Shown here: positions 21,910 to 35,361 of the stretch, piece by piece
Position numbering within the stretch: the stretch's first letter is position 1
Layout of the letters: every line of letters starts with the position of its first letter
NCBI GenBank assembly: GCA_015501595.1
Contig: JADNRX010000038.1
Span: 62,001-126,000 of the forward strand
Source of the DNA: Hymenopellis radicata
Lineage: Eukaryota; Basidiomycota; Agaricomycetes; Agaricales; Physalacriaceae
Length of the DNA: 64,000 bases
Direction: 5' to 3'
Notes under the pieces: generated by a model
The model's input: only the letters and a program-made list of their open reading frames with translations
Told to the model about the DNA's origin: nothing
The model's database searches: none
Program-made: the position numbers and the translations under genes

Positions 21910-23856
21910 TCAACGAGAAACCAGTCCTCCGTTATCTTCTTCATCTTCAGCTCCATCTGTGCCTTCATCATCCTCGCTGTCACCTATGTCGTCTACTGGT
22001 TCCTCCGCACCATCGTCACTGGATATGTCTTCGTTGTCATCTTCACCGTCGGCTACTTCTTCAGCGCCATCTTGCTCTCCATCGCCGGCCATGTATTCAT
22101 CCATATCAGATTCATCAGCATCACCGCCTTCATCCGCATCTTCAGTGCCTTCATCTCCGCCTCCAGTGCCAGTATCATCCTCTGACTCGCCATCGTCACC
22201 GTCCATTTCGGGGCTTCCGCCCCACCATCTTCCATGTCCGAATCCGTGCCTCCGTCGGTAATATCACCGTGCGTCCTCCGTACCATCGTCCATGCCACTG
22301 TGTCCTCCGTAGCATCATCTGTCGGACTCCATCGACACCGCGACCGCTTCAACCGTATCCGCGTAGTATTTCTTCAGACCCTGCGCAATCTTGGTGTGCG
22401 CCTTTTTCATGTGAGCCTGTTCAGAAATATGTGTCCATATATGCGGCGTATAATGGAGAAGAGAAGAAATCGCACCATGACAGTCGTAATCTTTTTCTTC
22501 TCTGCGGCGCCGTTGGCGCAAGGTTTCGCGTCCTTGGCAGCTTTCAACAGGCCCGCCCATACTTTGTCGCTCATCGCTTTCGCGGCAGCATCGACGCTGG
22601 TTTGCGCATCGCCCAGATATGCCTGGAGATTATCGGCTTCTTTTTCGACGTCGTTGACTGTCCCGCCGGTTTGACCGTTGAGGACTGTTGCAGTGACTGC
22701 TTTTTTCTAGAGAATAATCGAATTCAGACGAGCTCATGAAAGAGGAAGGTAAAACTGACAGCGCCATATACACCCTTTGGAACCTCCCACATATTCGTCT
22801 GTGCGCTCGTTGCAACCTTGATGGCGTCTGTCATCCATTCGAGCTTCAAAGCATTCTTCTTCGCAGCCGTGGTTTCGATTATGCCTGCAAGTCCGTCCAG
22901 CGCCTGGCAGACTTCGTTTTGATAGAGCACAAGGTCCATAATTTGGATTTCGATGGGGTAATCTGGATCGCATGAATACCACGAAGACTAAGTTTAGTGA
23001 GATGGAGTACATACCACAAACGTCTTTCTTCCAGGCGCAGAAGCCTTCCGCTTCAAACCAGAGAGCTCTTTCCCGAGTCTCTTGATCTGACTAGTGCCCA
23101 AGGACTTTGACAACGGCGTATAAGCCGACGAAGCTCCTGCCCCCTTGGTGATCGCCTATACGCAGACGAGTCTCAGTTCACAATAAGGCCAAAACCAAGT
23201 TGCCTACCCTCTTTGAAGTCCCAGTACTATCAGCAGTAAATTTGTGTGTACTACAATCTTTCGGGCGGCTGTTTTTGGCCTCTTTGATTCCACAAAAGGT
23301 TCCAGCGGCGGTTCCACCACCCAAGAAAGTTGGCATCCCGAAACGAGCTTCGAGTAAAAGGTCTCGAGCAGTAGTTTTGGCCCCACGACGGCATTTTGCC
23401 TGAGAAGTATTAGATGCGTAGTTGAAAACAAAGAGGACACCTACGGCACTGCTACCAGGTTTTGAGTTTCCAGGCTTCGTGTTCCCAGGTTTCGTTTCCA
23501 GTTTCGTGTTCCCAGGTTTCGTGCCCCCAGGTTTCGTGTTCCAGTTTCGTCCCCAGGTTTCGTGTTCCAGGTTCCGTGCCCCAGGTTTCGTGCCCCCAGG
23601 CTTGTTGGTAGGTTTCTTCGGTGCGCGAACCGCGAAAACACTACGCCGTTTTGTGGTAACTTCATGTCCGCTCCCAAGCGTCGGAGATTTGGGTTCGGGA
23701 GCGGGAATAGCTACCTGTACAAAAGGCATTAATGAAAATACACTGGGAGTCGAACTGGTCAAACCCTACCGTAGCGTAATCATTATCAGCCGGAGCACTC
23801 ATTACGAATGAGACGCTCGTGGCGAAGAGGGCAAGATAGAGAGATGAGACGCGCAT
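21910..23856 (-). CDS. repetitive secreted protein of unknown function
   Basis: The start at 23856 is chosen because it gives a clear signal peptide (MRVSSLYLALFATSVSFVMS, then APAD). A short intron follows (about 23715-23770). Next comes a low-complexity TKPGN repeat region, a core with GMPTFLGGGTAAGTFCG, and a helical-looking region (MDLVLYQNEVCQALDGLAGI, then LNGQTGGTVNDVEKEADNLQ). The end is a strongly acidic tail with runs of Asp, Glu and Gly up to the stop at 21910. Four to five introns are needed. The frame changes at a C run near 22210-22213 before the acidic tail. No characterised family is recognised; a secreted protein with coiled or helical repeats is all that can be said. Confidence 0.6.
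23455..23610 (-). repeat. 15-base coding minisatellite (TKPGN repeats)
   Basis: Imperfect copies of a 15-base unit containing CCAGGTTTCGTG on the plus strand encode Thr-Lys-Pro-Gly-Asn or variants on the minus strand. Unit length changes (12, 15 and frame-shifting variants) disturb the frame, so repeat number and frame are unlikely to be exact in the assembly. Confidence 0.8.
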
Positions 23857-24059
23857 TATTGTGGATCTGAGCCGACCAGCGGTGAGATGAAGAACGTTGA
23901 CCGAAGAGGGTTGTCTTATATACACAGCGAGCGGAGTGCACGTGTCGTTAAGGTGACTAGCCCTCCAATCCTTTACTTCGCAGCAGAGGCAAGGGGATGC
24001 AAGTGACAATCCTCCAACCATGTTCGCATGACGATCAGCCCCCCTCAAATCAGACCTGG

Positions 24060-26140
24060 AACGTATGGCGCTAGTCGTCTACGAATGTCGTGTAGATGAT
24101 TGCCGCGGGCTATGCCATACACTGGCTGAAAGTCGGTAAAGCAGTGGAGCGGCATTATGTTGTTTAGCAAAGGATTGTCGATTGACGACAAGTTGGGCTC
24201 GGAATAAACCTAGGTTACTTCATTCATTCGGCCGAACACAGATGAAGACTCGGCTTACCGTTACCCTACGCGAAATGAAACTTGCTCAAGATAAATTTGG
24301 TCAGAAGTATGGAACACTGGCTCTCTAAGTCTACTGTGCATGTGATATTTTTGAACCGGACTCGCTATTCGTCGAACAAGCGAGGGGTGAATGCTTATCT
24401 ACTTGGGCACTAAATGAATAGACAGGTATCTTGGCCAAGTCAACGCTCTATTCACATGAAGTATCGGATCCGACGAACCATTTCGATCTGCCAAGCAGCG
24501 AGGATGTTCATAGGCACAGTACAAAAGTTGAAGAAGGTGGCTTAAAACCCGCTTTCAGTTGAGTGGCGGAAGGAGGATGAGAGAAGAGTGTTAATTCCCA
24601 CGGCCCCATCCCATCCAGTCGAAAAAGCACTCTTTACGTCTTGAACGCAATTCTTCAGTACAAGCCCCGCATCGATACGCGAGAAAGCCCATCACAGCAC
24701 AGCAATCTCTGTAGGACGAAACGCAGAAGTAGCATGGAGAAATGCTCTTCGACAACCTTGCTTAGCCCTAAGCCCTTATTATCAGGTCTCAAAATAGCAA
24801 GAGAGAAGCCATTTGCTGATAACTATGCGCAACGCCGGTATGGCCTTGGCTTTTGACACAATCATTGAATCAGTTATACCCGAACGCCGCGTAGCTTGGG
24901 CATGAAACGTTAGGATAAGCAAAGACGTTCGTTGACCAGTTGGAGAAGCCTGTCTAGTACGGCGCGCAAACAAGGCATGCTCCCGATGAAGAGGATCCCA
25001 GGGCAAGGGATGATACTGGATAGCAGTCGCATAAAGTTTGGTGAAGAAGCTGCGTCAGGGGATCAGGATTCGAACTGCGAGGCGCGCATAAATCGAAAGG
25101 CCAGCTGTCAATGAGAGGAGCAACGTTTTTTTTGGGCACAAGGAATAGTCAATCATCGTACTTATCATGGCTATTGGCATCCGATGAAACGATCGCGGTT
25201 GCGGCTATACTGCGAGTGAGAGCCACAAATAGCGGCTTACCCTCGGTTGAAGGATCCAACGAGGGTGCCGCAGTGGAAGATCGAAGACAAAGAAAGAGGG
25301 TGAAAAGCATAGAACCATGACAATAGAGTAAATTTCACAAGCGATAGACATAGACTGACGGTTGTTGACGGTCACTGTTGAGTGTCCGAGCGCGCCCGAC
25401 GCAGCCTGGTATAGACATAGTGATCATCGTATGCACGTTGGTGGATCGCGCCTCGTCAGATCTTTCGAATTCATGCACAGCAAGACGAGCCGCGGCTATG
25501 GCAACGACCGTGAGTACATAATATTAACCCTGTGAGGCCAGTAGCGCGAAGAATCGCGTTCTCGACGTGTGTGGGCTCCAAAGTGACGTGGGTGAGAGAA
25601 CTCTCACCCACTAATAGCCGCTTGGCGTCGGCAGAGGCGTCGTTGTCGCTGTCTAGTACGGGCTTCGGCCTGATCTAGACATCCTCAGAAGCGTCGGGAG
25701 TAGAATGAACCTGCATGTACGTCGTACACGCGCAGCAACCAAGCACGTTTGAAGGAGATGACCGGAATGAACTTGAAAGTGTCCGGCGGCCCAAAATAAT
25801 CGGACACGTGAGGGCTCCACCAAGAACTGAGGAGTGGTGAAATAGCGCCTCCACGCTTTGAACGTTTGAACCACGACTTTCTCCTACTCACCGCGCTCTT
25901 TGAGGCCCATTCCTTAACTGGAATCTAGCATTCGGGTTGCGTCTACTACTAGGGTATGTCTCGGATCTCGCCATACGGTATGTTCCGGAGATAAGGATTG
26001 ATCGGACAGGCATCATAAAAAATTTAGAAATATTTCGCCGTAGGGGGTGGGTGGTCTTCTTCATATCTTTACTCTGTCCTTTCTTTCACTCCCTTCATTC
26101 TTTCCTTCCTTTCCTTTCACTAGCTTACTCCCTCTCCCTA
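24060..26140. other. gene-poor interval
   Basis: Two kilobases without any coding region I can support. Open stretches are short and on both strands. A pyrimidine-rich tract at 26060-26140 (many TTTCC and CTTTC) leads into the next gene and looks like its core promoter. Confidence 0.5.
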
Positions 26141-26207
26141 ATTTATGCCGGACTGTGGTACTAATGGCGCGAAAACTCCGTCAGGATCTGTTCGGCGTCC
26201 GAGCATC

Positions 26208-29196
26208 ATGTCCAACAACAGCGACGAGACGCGCCCCGGACAGAAGACGCCACGAAAAGTCCAATGGCTTGATCATCACAATGACCGCGAGCTCCATGCT
26301 CTTGATGAGCACGCCTTGGATGTAGGTTGTCATTCTTACGGCATTCGCGATGTTGACTAGTTGCCATATAGCCAACAGCAATAGACTATTTCACTGACGC
26401 CCTCGTGCGGCATCAGTCCCAGTCCCAGTCCCAATCCCAATCTCACAAGGTAACCTCGGCTTCTCCATCCCCGGACCCAACTACGACGCGTAATACGGCT
26501 GTCAATGCAGCCTCATCTACCACTGGGCCAAGGATACATTACTTCCCGCCGCACCCCGCCACTCTGCCTCCCATAACCACTGAACTGACGTCTTATCAAA
26601 GAGAGAATCCGCCTGCTTCGACGACCTATCATCCGGTCCATCATTCACGTAATATCTCCACCGCAACTTCCGCAACGACAACATGCGATGGCTCCCCTTC
26701 GAGCTCAGATACCGCCCATAACGTCCCGGGGACATACATCGATAAAGACGAGAATGCTGGTCTACCCGGCCCTACGGACTCGCAGTATCGGGAAGCGGCA
26801 AATCTTGTCCGCGCGCATACTCGCAGCCGCGCCAGGGCGCGAGGTTTCCTCCGTGGGCGCAGCCGCTCCCGCTCGCGTGAAGGGGAGTCTAGAGCAAAGG
26901 AAAGAGCAAGGGACGCAGAGCGGGATGCCGCGCCCGCAAATCCCCGTCTACCACAAGGCGGCGGCGTACTCGGCGCGTTGCTGACGCTGTACAACCAGGA
27001 GCAGGGCTTGCCAAGTGGCGCTACCACTCCCGTTGGAGAGGATCTTGCGGAGAAGCCGTGGATCGATCTAGCGAAACAGACTACACAAAGCTCTGCTACG
27101 ACTCCACCATCTAGCAAGCCCACCTCCCCAACTAGGGAAAAGGAACCGTTCTTGTTAAAGAGGTCTTCGTCGATGAACTCTTACCGCGGCAGGCCCAAGA
27201 ACGAGAGAAACGGTGCAGGTACCATCGCGAATCTCATCGCCAGTACCGGAAATATTACCGGTCCCGCGGCCCCACTCCAGAGCCAAATTGCTCCCAATGT
27301 GAAGCGGCCTGGGTACCATCTTTCAAGGTCAGTCTTTTCGTCCATTCGAGTCTAAAAATGCTAACTGCACTCCCAAAGGTATTCCCTGGAAAGCAAGATG
27401 CCGTCGATCAAGCTTCCCTCGCCTTCGCTTGAGCGTCCCAAGAGCACCCATTTTGACAAGAACGACATGCCCAGTTTGCCTATCACTCCGTCGACTGATA
27501 CGCTTGCGACTCTCATCGACACCCGTGGGCAGCGTATTCAACACGAGCCGTCTCCCTCCACATTCTCTGCCACTTCCACGCATAAATCCAGGTGGTCTGG
27601 CGTGCTCAAAGACTTTCCCTACGCTGCTTCCGTTATCAGCTTGGGACGGCAAACACCTTCGCACACTGCGCCGAACACTCCGTCTGTCGAGGGCGAGGAT
27701 CCCTTCATTCACGACCTTAAAAAGGATAGGGAGCGGAGGAAGAGGCGCAAAGCTGAGATATTCATCACGCGCCACGTCGCGGAGATCATCCAGCGACAAG
27801 AATTCATACTCAAGCTGGCGCGCGCCATGATGATGTTTGGTGCACCTTCACACCGTCTCCAGGCCCAGATCTCCGCTACCGGACGTGTTCTGGACGTGGA
27901 AGTGTCCTGCATGTATATCCCCGACTGTATGCTGATTTCTTTCGATGACGCGTCCACTGCTACTTCATCCATCCGTTTCATTCGCCAGGGTTCTGCGCTC
28001 GATCTTGGGAAACTTGGAGATGCGTACGAGTTGTATTGGAAGGTTATTCACGACGATCTGGCCGTGGCGGATGCGAGCAAGCAACTGACGGAGTTGATGA
28101 AGAAGGACAAGATCTATCCGTGGTGGGCGCTTATGATGATTGGCGGGATGTGCAGTTCGAGTATCTGCACGGTCAGCTTCAACGGGAGCTTCATCGATGC
28201 GGTGGCGGTATACCCTCTTGGGGCGCTTCTCGTCGGCTTGCAACTGTTGAGTGTCAGGAACGAGCTGTATTCTAACGTGTTTGAGTGAGTATACTCTCTT
28301 ACTTTCAATGAACACCGACTGACTGATGATGATAGAATTGTCGTCGCTGGCCTGTTCAGCTTTTTAGCTGCAGGAATGGCGGCCTCCAGAAAACTGTGCT
28401 ACTCCGCTATTGCTTCATCCTCCGTCGTGCTCATTCTGCCTGGGTTCATTATCCTTTGCGGCTCCCTCGAGCTCATGTCGCGTAACCTCGTCTCCGGCTC
28501 CGTGCGCATGTTTTACGCCGTTGTATACGCGCTATTCCTTGGCTTCGGCTTGGCTATGGGCGCCGAGGCTTACCAGAAGATCACATCGCGCGAAATCGTT
28601 GGCATCACGGACTACACTTGCGCAGAGAGTCACGACCCCGAAGGCGCCTGGTGGCAGGTTACACCTAGCACGTGGTGGGCGTTTTTGACAGTGCCCATGT
28701 TCAGCGCATTCCTCAGTTTGAGGAATTTCATTCCGTTCAAGAGGAAAGAGTTTTTCCTGCTTATCGCGATCGCGTGTGTGGGCTGGGTCACGAACCATTT
28801 TACGGGACCAAATTTAGGAATCAAAGCGATATTTCGGCCGCAATGGGGGCGTTTGCAGTTGGGTTCGTGGCGAATATGTATGGACGCTTCTTTGACGGGA
28901 ATGCGTTTGTGATCATGATTACGGGCATTCTTTTCCAAGTACCCAGTGGGTTCGCCTCGGGCGGGTTGTTTACGTTTGTGTCGGAGCAAACGGGCGGGTC
29001 GTCGAGTTCGTATTTAAGCGGATTTCAGACTGCGCTGGGGTTGGTGTCGGTGGCGATTGGGTTGACGGTGGGGTTGGGTCTGAGCTTGCTTGTGGTGCAT
29101 CCGATTCAGAGTCGGAGGAGGGGAGGGGGGTGTTTAGTCTCTGATCTGGAAGGGGAGTTGGACTTGTGGATTGCTTTCTTGTTATCTCATGCATAG
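26208..29196 (+). CDS. ThrE/DUF1212 family membrane transporter, Prm10-like
   Basis: Exon 1 (26208-26321) encodes MSNNSDETRPGQK through DEHALD; the second starts at 26372. An in-frame ATG at 26145 is possible, but 26208 has A at -3. A long Ser/Pro/Arg-rich cytoplasmic region precedes the conserved ThrE-like domain: FILKLARAMMMFGAPSHRL, then WWALMMIGGMCSSSICTVSF, AVYPLGALLVGLQLL, LILPGFIILCGSLEL and AFAVGFVANMYGRFF. About ten membrane segments are expected. The family includes bacterial threonine/serine exporter ThrE and yeast pheromone-regulated Prm10; the fungal substrate is not known. One base is missing near 28807, in NHFTG before the QSDISAAMGAFA segment. The G run at 29125-29130 also makes the extreme C-terminus uncertain: one more G would end the protein about 20 residues earlier. 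Confidence 0.8.
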
Positions 29197-29199
29197 GAC

Positions 29200-29855
29200 C
29201 GTGCAGCAACTTAGATATAGACTTTTGTATTATTAGACAATTTGCCGTTTTGTACTTATAGTTAATAGTTATCATACATAGAGATAGATTCAATTCGTAT
29301 TGTGCTTATTGCGATTAGGTGGCTTGTGTGGCGCCCACTGCTAGTGTACACCTGAATCTCGTGCTTGACCGTTCCCAACAGCTCGTGGTGATAATGGCGC
29401 ACTCCTCAGTCACATTTGACCGATGGGTACATTGAACTTTTGGTCGCGATCATACCTTTTCTGTATCTTATCTAAATGCGTCTCGGTTACGCGTCTCTGA
29501 CATCACTCCGCCGATCCTCATCGCTTCTTCTTGTCTTTCCTTCCTCTTTGGTTTTCCTGGCGCACACGTTCTCTTTTTGGTTTAATTAATTTCCGCCAGT
29601 ATATATACAGCGTCTCTCCATTGTCGCTCCCAGTTTGTTCCCCACGCTGATGAGGCATGTCCTTGTCGCCTGCGATTTCGTGTCCCCGACTCATTCTACG
29701 CGCTATAGCCACTTACGATGTGTGCCATCATTCACTGCACCTACCATCCTGACGAGCACGTCGGAAAATCGCCAATAATGTGATTCGGTTCGGCAGCACA
29801 AGGTTACCGCGTTCTCTCCTGACCATGACGTTGCCCGGGTATTGAATCTGATGAT
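29200..29855. other. intergenic, nothing recognised
   Basis: A/T-rich 3' flank of the transporter followed by the upstream region of VWA8. I see no gene or structured RNA in it. Confidence 0.5.
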
Positions 29856-29858
29856 ATT

Positions 29859-32800
29859 ATGCTAGCTCGCCGGGCCTCCAGTTGGCGACTACCACGAACC
29901 ATGGCCCCGCAACGACGTCTGGCGCAGCTTCTGAATGGACTATCGCCTCCAGCGCCCACGGTCGGAACGCTCCGACTGGGAGATATAACTTATGAGGTGC
30001 CGGCAGCGCTCGCGTCTTCCAGGTTATCCAGAACGAAGGACTTGCTGGATATTCGGGACCCAGTAAACGTGGACAATCTTCACTTCATGTTGCAAAAGTA
30101 CCTCCTGGGACAGGACATCTTTCTCGTCTCGCAACCCGGCCCATACGCGCGTCGTTTAGCTCTAACTTTTGCAAAGTACGTGCCAGCGATGCTTCATTGC
30201 GTTTACTAAATTGTTCAAAGTATCATCAACTCGGAATACGAATACATTGCATTGCATAGAGATGTTGGAGAAACAGAGTTGAAGCAGGTGCGTGTAACAG
30301 TTATCTTCCTCTATACTTTCTCTAGCTAAAATCTACGAAGGGCAGGGAGATACGTGAAGGCGGAAATCTTGTCTACGTCGATAGCCCGGCCGTTAACGCT
30401 GCTAAACACGGTAGAATCTTAATCCTAGAAGGCGTCGAGAAAGCGGAGCGCGGAATCATGCCTGTCCTCAACAATCTCTTGGAGAACCGAGAAATGTATG
30501 CAACATCACTCACGTCGTTTTCTGCACAACTTAATTCGTTAGATGATTAGGAATCTCGACGACGGTACACATATAATACATCCCCACCGTTACGCTCTCA
30601 TAGATGGTCCGCGAGAACGCCTCATCCCAGCTCACCAGAATTTCCGCGTCATAGCCATCGCTGCACCCGTTCCTCCTTACCCCGGCTATCCTCTCGATCC
30701 GCCTTTCCGGAGTCGCTTCCAGGCGCGCTTCGTCGACCCCCTTGGCTCTATGCTCAGTCTGAGCAGATCCATATCTTCGGAACCAGCGTCCGACCTATAC
30801 AACAAACTACGCGACCTGATCTTGTCTACGCAGTACTCGAATGAAACGCGTCACGCTTTGGAAGCGATATCTAAATCTGCCCTACCCCCATTTCCCCAGA
30901 CAGCGCTTGTCAAGTTGAAGGCGTTGTTGTCGACCTTTCCTCCACCAGATATTTTGGATGATGGGCAGTTGACAAGGCTGCTGATGACCATTCACCCAGC
31001 ACTGTGTCATGCGTCGTTCCAGGCATGGGCCATTCTTGGTCGACAGACGCAGGATATTGGGCTAGGACACGTGAAGAATATCTTGGATGCGGAACATGGG
31101 TTATTAGGTTACAAACTAACCGCTGTCAAGCGCCTCACAATTGATACCTCCGAAGTTGCTTTTGTTGGCGCGTCTGGGACAGTTGTCACCTGCACTGTAC
31201 CCGCTGGACCCAAGACGATGCTCCCATACCCATTATTAGAACGACCCGACTTCCACGTAACGAAACGATTTATCGGACTCTTGACCTCCTTCGTCCAGGC
31301 ACATGCGCTCGGATGGGATATCTCATTCGTACCTCCGGCTCAACCATCGACAGCCTCCTCTTCGACTTCTACACTCCTACGCGTCTTCAGTCAGGTCCTG
31401 GGTTACGAGACCGAGGTGGTACATATGTACAAGGACTTGGGTGGTCGCGAGCTGGTCATGCGAAGGAGGATTCTGGATGGCGGAGCGACAACTTGGGAGC
31501 CGAGGTATCCTCGCTCTTTCTATCATCATAGGACGGCTAATGAAACTTGAACTTTTCAGTCCATTAATAGAGGCCGCCTGGAAAGGTCGTCTAGCTCATT
31601 TATCTGGATTGGATGTAATTGGCTCTACTGCCGGCGCTTTATCAAGGATAATACAGGATAGAGAAATAGAGCTGTGGGAGCACCGCCGAATTGTATCTGA
31701 GGCGTCCGAGGAAGAGGTCCACATTCGCTTTTAAACACTTTCCGGGTGAAACTTACATCCCTTTCAGGTGCAGGCAGGACAACTCTCCGTGGCACACAAG
31801 TCGTTCCGTATCATCAGTACGGCTTCGAAGTCGCTACCTCTGAAGGATTGGCTTTCCGACGAACATTGTAACATGTTCTTCCCCATCCCAAGTCAACCAA
31901 TGTCTAATGAGGAGGAAGAACACATTCTACTTTCTACGGGGCCTCACCAGCCCTTGTAAAACTTGTTCTGACTTTTGCTCGCAAGTACAGGGAAACGATA
32001 TCTGTGGATAACGTGCAGAAGAACAGGAAATTGGGAACACGAACGTTGGTGAGGATCATGAAGAGATTGGCAATCTATCCGGATGATAGCAACTTGCATG
32101 CCATCATATACCGTTCTTTGTTGGCGGACTTTTTGCCCACTACCGAGCGGATGAGTTTGGAGTCCTTGTTGAACGAGGCGGATATAAGGAAATCGGCTGA
32201 TAAGGTGCATTATTCGGTCTTTAGTTGTTTAGAAACCTATCGTTCATCGTGACACTTACAGATTCATCCAAACGCTCTGGTCCGAGACCGAGAACTGTAT
32301 TTTCCACCTCCTAGTTCCGGTGGTGAAGAAACGTTGTCAGTCTCGGTGCCTTTGTTCGAAGACTCTCAAGACCCCGAAGGCGTTCTGTCATTGATACCTC
32401 ATATGGATTACTACTACGACAATAGCTTACAGACGGGGCTGATGCGCGATCTTGCAATTGATGTGGAACTGATGGGCGAACACTTGGTATTGCTGGGTAA
32501 TCAGGTTTGTGTGATGTCCTTTTCAAAGCCATGATGCTCATCTTGTTATAGGGCGTCGGAAAGAACAAGATTGTTGATCGGTGCGTTCGGTTTGGTCAGT
32601 CTATAATCATTTCTGACTAGTATCATTCAAGACTATGCCAGGTAGCTGAACCTCCTCTGCGTATATACGCATCTAAAACCTCCTTAGTTGCTTCGCCGAC
32701 CGCGAGAATATATTCAGCTTCACCGGGACACAACCGTCAACCAGCTAATGTTCACGACCTCACTCGAAGGCGGCGTGCTCAAGTACACGGACTCTCCCCT

Positions 32801-35172
32801 TCTGAGGGCCATCATGTATGGACGGGTGATTATCATCGATGAGGCAGACAAAGCCCCCGAACACGTCGTAGCCATCTTCCGTAGCCTCGCAGGACAGAAC
32901 GAGATGACACTCTCGGACGGGCGACGCGTGTGCTCTGTTCGCGAACGCGATAATGATATTGTGGTTCATGCCAATTTCAGACTTATTCTACTGGCTAATA
33001 GACCTGGGTATCGTACGCGATTTCATTTTGGTTTTAAAGCAGATGTTTATGTCTTCTTAGCGTTCCTGGGGAATCATTTCCTCCAAGTGCTGGGCGAGAA
33101 CTTCAGCGCGCATTCGGTTCCTAATCCTGATCAAGCGTCTGAACGCAACCTATTAGAGCAGCTCGCGCCTGAACTCGATCCGGACTTGGTCCTGCGCCTT
33201 GTCGGCGCTTTCCATGACTTACGCGTCGGGTATGAGAACGGTTCTTTAGGTTATCCGTACTCGCTTCGAGGTAGGACTGATGTTGTATATTTTCGACGGA
33301 AATTCTGATACCTCCGGCAGAATTAATCAACCTCGTTCGTCATATGCAAGCATACCCGTCCGACTCTCTGGGTGATGCGCTGAGGAACGTTTTCGATTTC
33401 GATATCTACAAGCCGGAGACCATCGACAAATTGAGCGAGATCCTCGAGGCGCATGGGTATGTTTCTTTAGTTCCTTATTCACTCGAGCTAAGCATGGTAT
33501 AGACTCAAAGTGCTTCATCTGGGCCTCGACGCCGCTCGTGAAGCTGCCAAGAAGATTGAAGACATTCAATTCCAACCGAAGAACACCGACTTGAGCGAGC
33601 CGAAAGAAGGTGTGCATGATAACAAGGAGCATTCCGGCGGAAACACTTACGCTGGCGGTGTGCGTTGACATCTATACTATTAATCCTAGTATGCATCTAA
33701 CTTTGACCAGACCGGTGGTCGTGATACAGCCGGTATGGGTGGTAGAGGAGGATATAAACGTATCTGGAAAGGTGGCGATATCAAACAAGTATGACTCAAG
33801 CTGCCATGATCTCTTACACTCTCTCATAAATACATCCAGGTTCCCGACGCCCTGAAAGAGGACGTGCCGGAGCATATTCAGAAACGTGCTCGGGAGATGG
33901 CGAAAGAGGAATTAGAACGACGTCTCAAGGAACTTGACATGAGCATGCATGATGCGAAAGGGTATGGTGATATCCTCAAAGCAACGCAGGCGCACATGCT
34001 TTCTCTACACGACCTTCTTGAACGTATGCCACCACGCCTTTGCTGCTGGTCTCGTGCTAATCTTAGATAGATCTTGCTGCGAAGGAGGAAGAGCGTGTTT
34101 GGGTGAAGCGGCAGACGGATGGAGAACTCGACGATTCGCGTCTGACGGAAGGTTTGACAGGCGAGGCGACCGTGTATAAGCGACGAGGGATGGAAAAACC
34201 TGAGCTTGGGCGACCACAAATGAAGTATTATTACTGGCCTTCTTCCAGGCGACGTTCAACTTTGACTGATGGTTCCAACAGACCGAAGCGAATACGTTTT
34301 ATATTTGACCTCAGCGCCTCCATGTGCGTTCTCTCTTACTGCGCAGTACTCACTTGCTGAGTTTACGAATAGGTTTCGCTTCCAATATGATGGCCGGCTG
34401 AAGAGGAGCAAGGAAACAGGTACCACTGTCTGCTGATCTTCGATAGTGCCGCTGTTAACAATAGAACCACGCAGCTGTTATGCTCATGGAGACGTTCGAC
34501 AGATTATCCAGGAAGGATAAATATGTGTGGGATGTAAGTGGCGCTACGATATCTTGATGCACGATGCTGATGAACTCTAGATGTATGGTCATGTGCGTAT
34601 CAAACATATTATTAGCTGGTTACATGCTAAATCAGTGACTGCAGTCAGGAGATGGACCGGAGATTCCTTTGGTCGAAGCAGAGAAATATCCAACTAGCGT
34701 CAAAGATAGATGGAAGGTCGTCGAGAAGATGGAGATGATTCCGCAGTACGCATTCGCCGGTGATTACACGGTTGAAGCTATAGAGAAGGGCGTGCAGCAA
34801 GTCGGCAAGTTTGATGCTGGTGAGATTTTTCTATTTCTGTTCTTCCTCGTGTTGATATTTACGCGCGCAGACGATTGGTTCGTGATAGCTATAACGGATG
34901 CCAACTTTGGGAGGTATAATATTACGCCGGAAGAGATCACGAGAGCGATGAAGAAGGACCCGAAGGTGAATACGGCGTGGTGTGTATTGGGGAGGGCGCG
35001 GAGGCACCTTGGTATGTATCGCGCGTGTTGTGGGATGCGATGTTTGATTGACGGGTTTTACAGGATAACTAAGCGATTACCTGGTCAAGGCTTTACGGTG
35101 ACGAATACCAGTGATATTCCAGCTGTGTTGCGAAGTATCCTTTCGACGATGGTAGACCGACTTCCACATTAG
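29859..35172 (+). CDS. VWA8: VWA8-like mitochondrial AAA+ / von Willebrand A protein
   Basis: The N-terminus MLARRASSWRLPRTMAPQRR looks like a mitochondrial presequence. The first ATPase module has a degenerate P-loop (SQPGPYARR) and RILILEGVEKAERG. The second has GVGKNKIVDR (32570 region) and RVIIIDEADKAP (32822-32860). The C-terminal VWA domain starts PKRIRFIFDLSASM, which holds the DxSxS MIDAS motif, and ends GFTVTNTSDIPAVLRSIL. More than fifteen introns fit GT-AG; one at 33013-33060 is 48 bases and stop-free, so its removal (giving RPGYPFLGNHF) rests on family conservation. Coding frame slips by one base near 31951-31956, before VKLVLTFARKY. VWA8 in animals is a matrix ATPase linked to mitochondrial quality; the fungal role is inferred by homology. 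Confidence 0.85.
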
Positions 35173-35317
35173 AGCGGATAATAAAGTTGTAGACAAGTGG
35201 ACGCTTATAAATGAACTGTAATTCTTGGGGCGTGGTTGAATGACAATTCTGAGAGCAGCAGTTAGGTATACAAATGTAAGAGCAGGCACCTTTGACGAAG
35301 TGTTGTTGGCGGAGAAC

Positions 35318-35357
35318 CTTCCTTTTTCGGAACTTCGCGTCCTGCTCTTGACCACCA
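35318..35357 (+). repeat. copy A of a 40-base motif shared with the EMC4-PRP46 promoter
   Basis: This stretch (CTTCCTTTTTCGGAACTTCG onward to GACCACCA) matches 48659-48698 with one mismatch in 40 bases. Looser similarity extends on both sides (AGTGTTGTTG before; TGGTTcTCTCC after). It sits just upstream of the SAC-domain relic. Confidence 0.85.
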
Positions 35358-35361
35358 TGGT

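Noticed and set aside
21959..22261. Long Ser/Pro-rich open frame on the plus strand
   Set aside because: It is the complement of the acidic Asp/Glu coding tail of the minus-strand secreted protein; GA-rich codons give TCX serine codons on the other strand.
23422..23811. Plus-strand frame with repeated Pro-Gly-Phe-Val units
   Set aside because: It is the reverse reading of the TKPGN minisatellite. The minus-strand reading has a signal peptide and proper introns.
25065..25085. GTTCGAATCC-like tRNA B-box on the minus strand
   Set aside because: No A-box or acceptor stem pairing could be found at the right distance on that strand.
28970..29293. Minus-strand Ser/Pro/Thr-rich frame
   Set aside because: It is antisense to the Gly/Leu/Val-rich end of the transporter gene.
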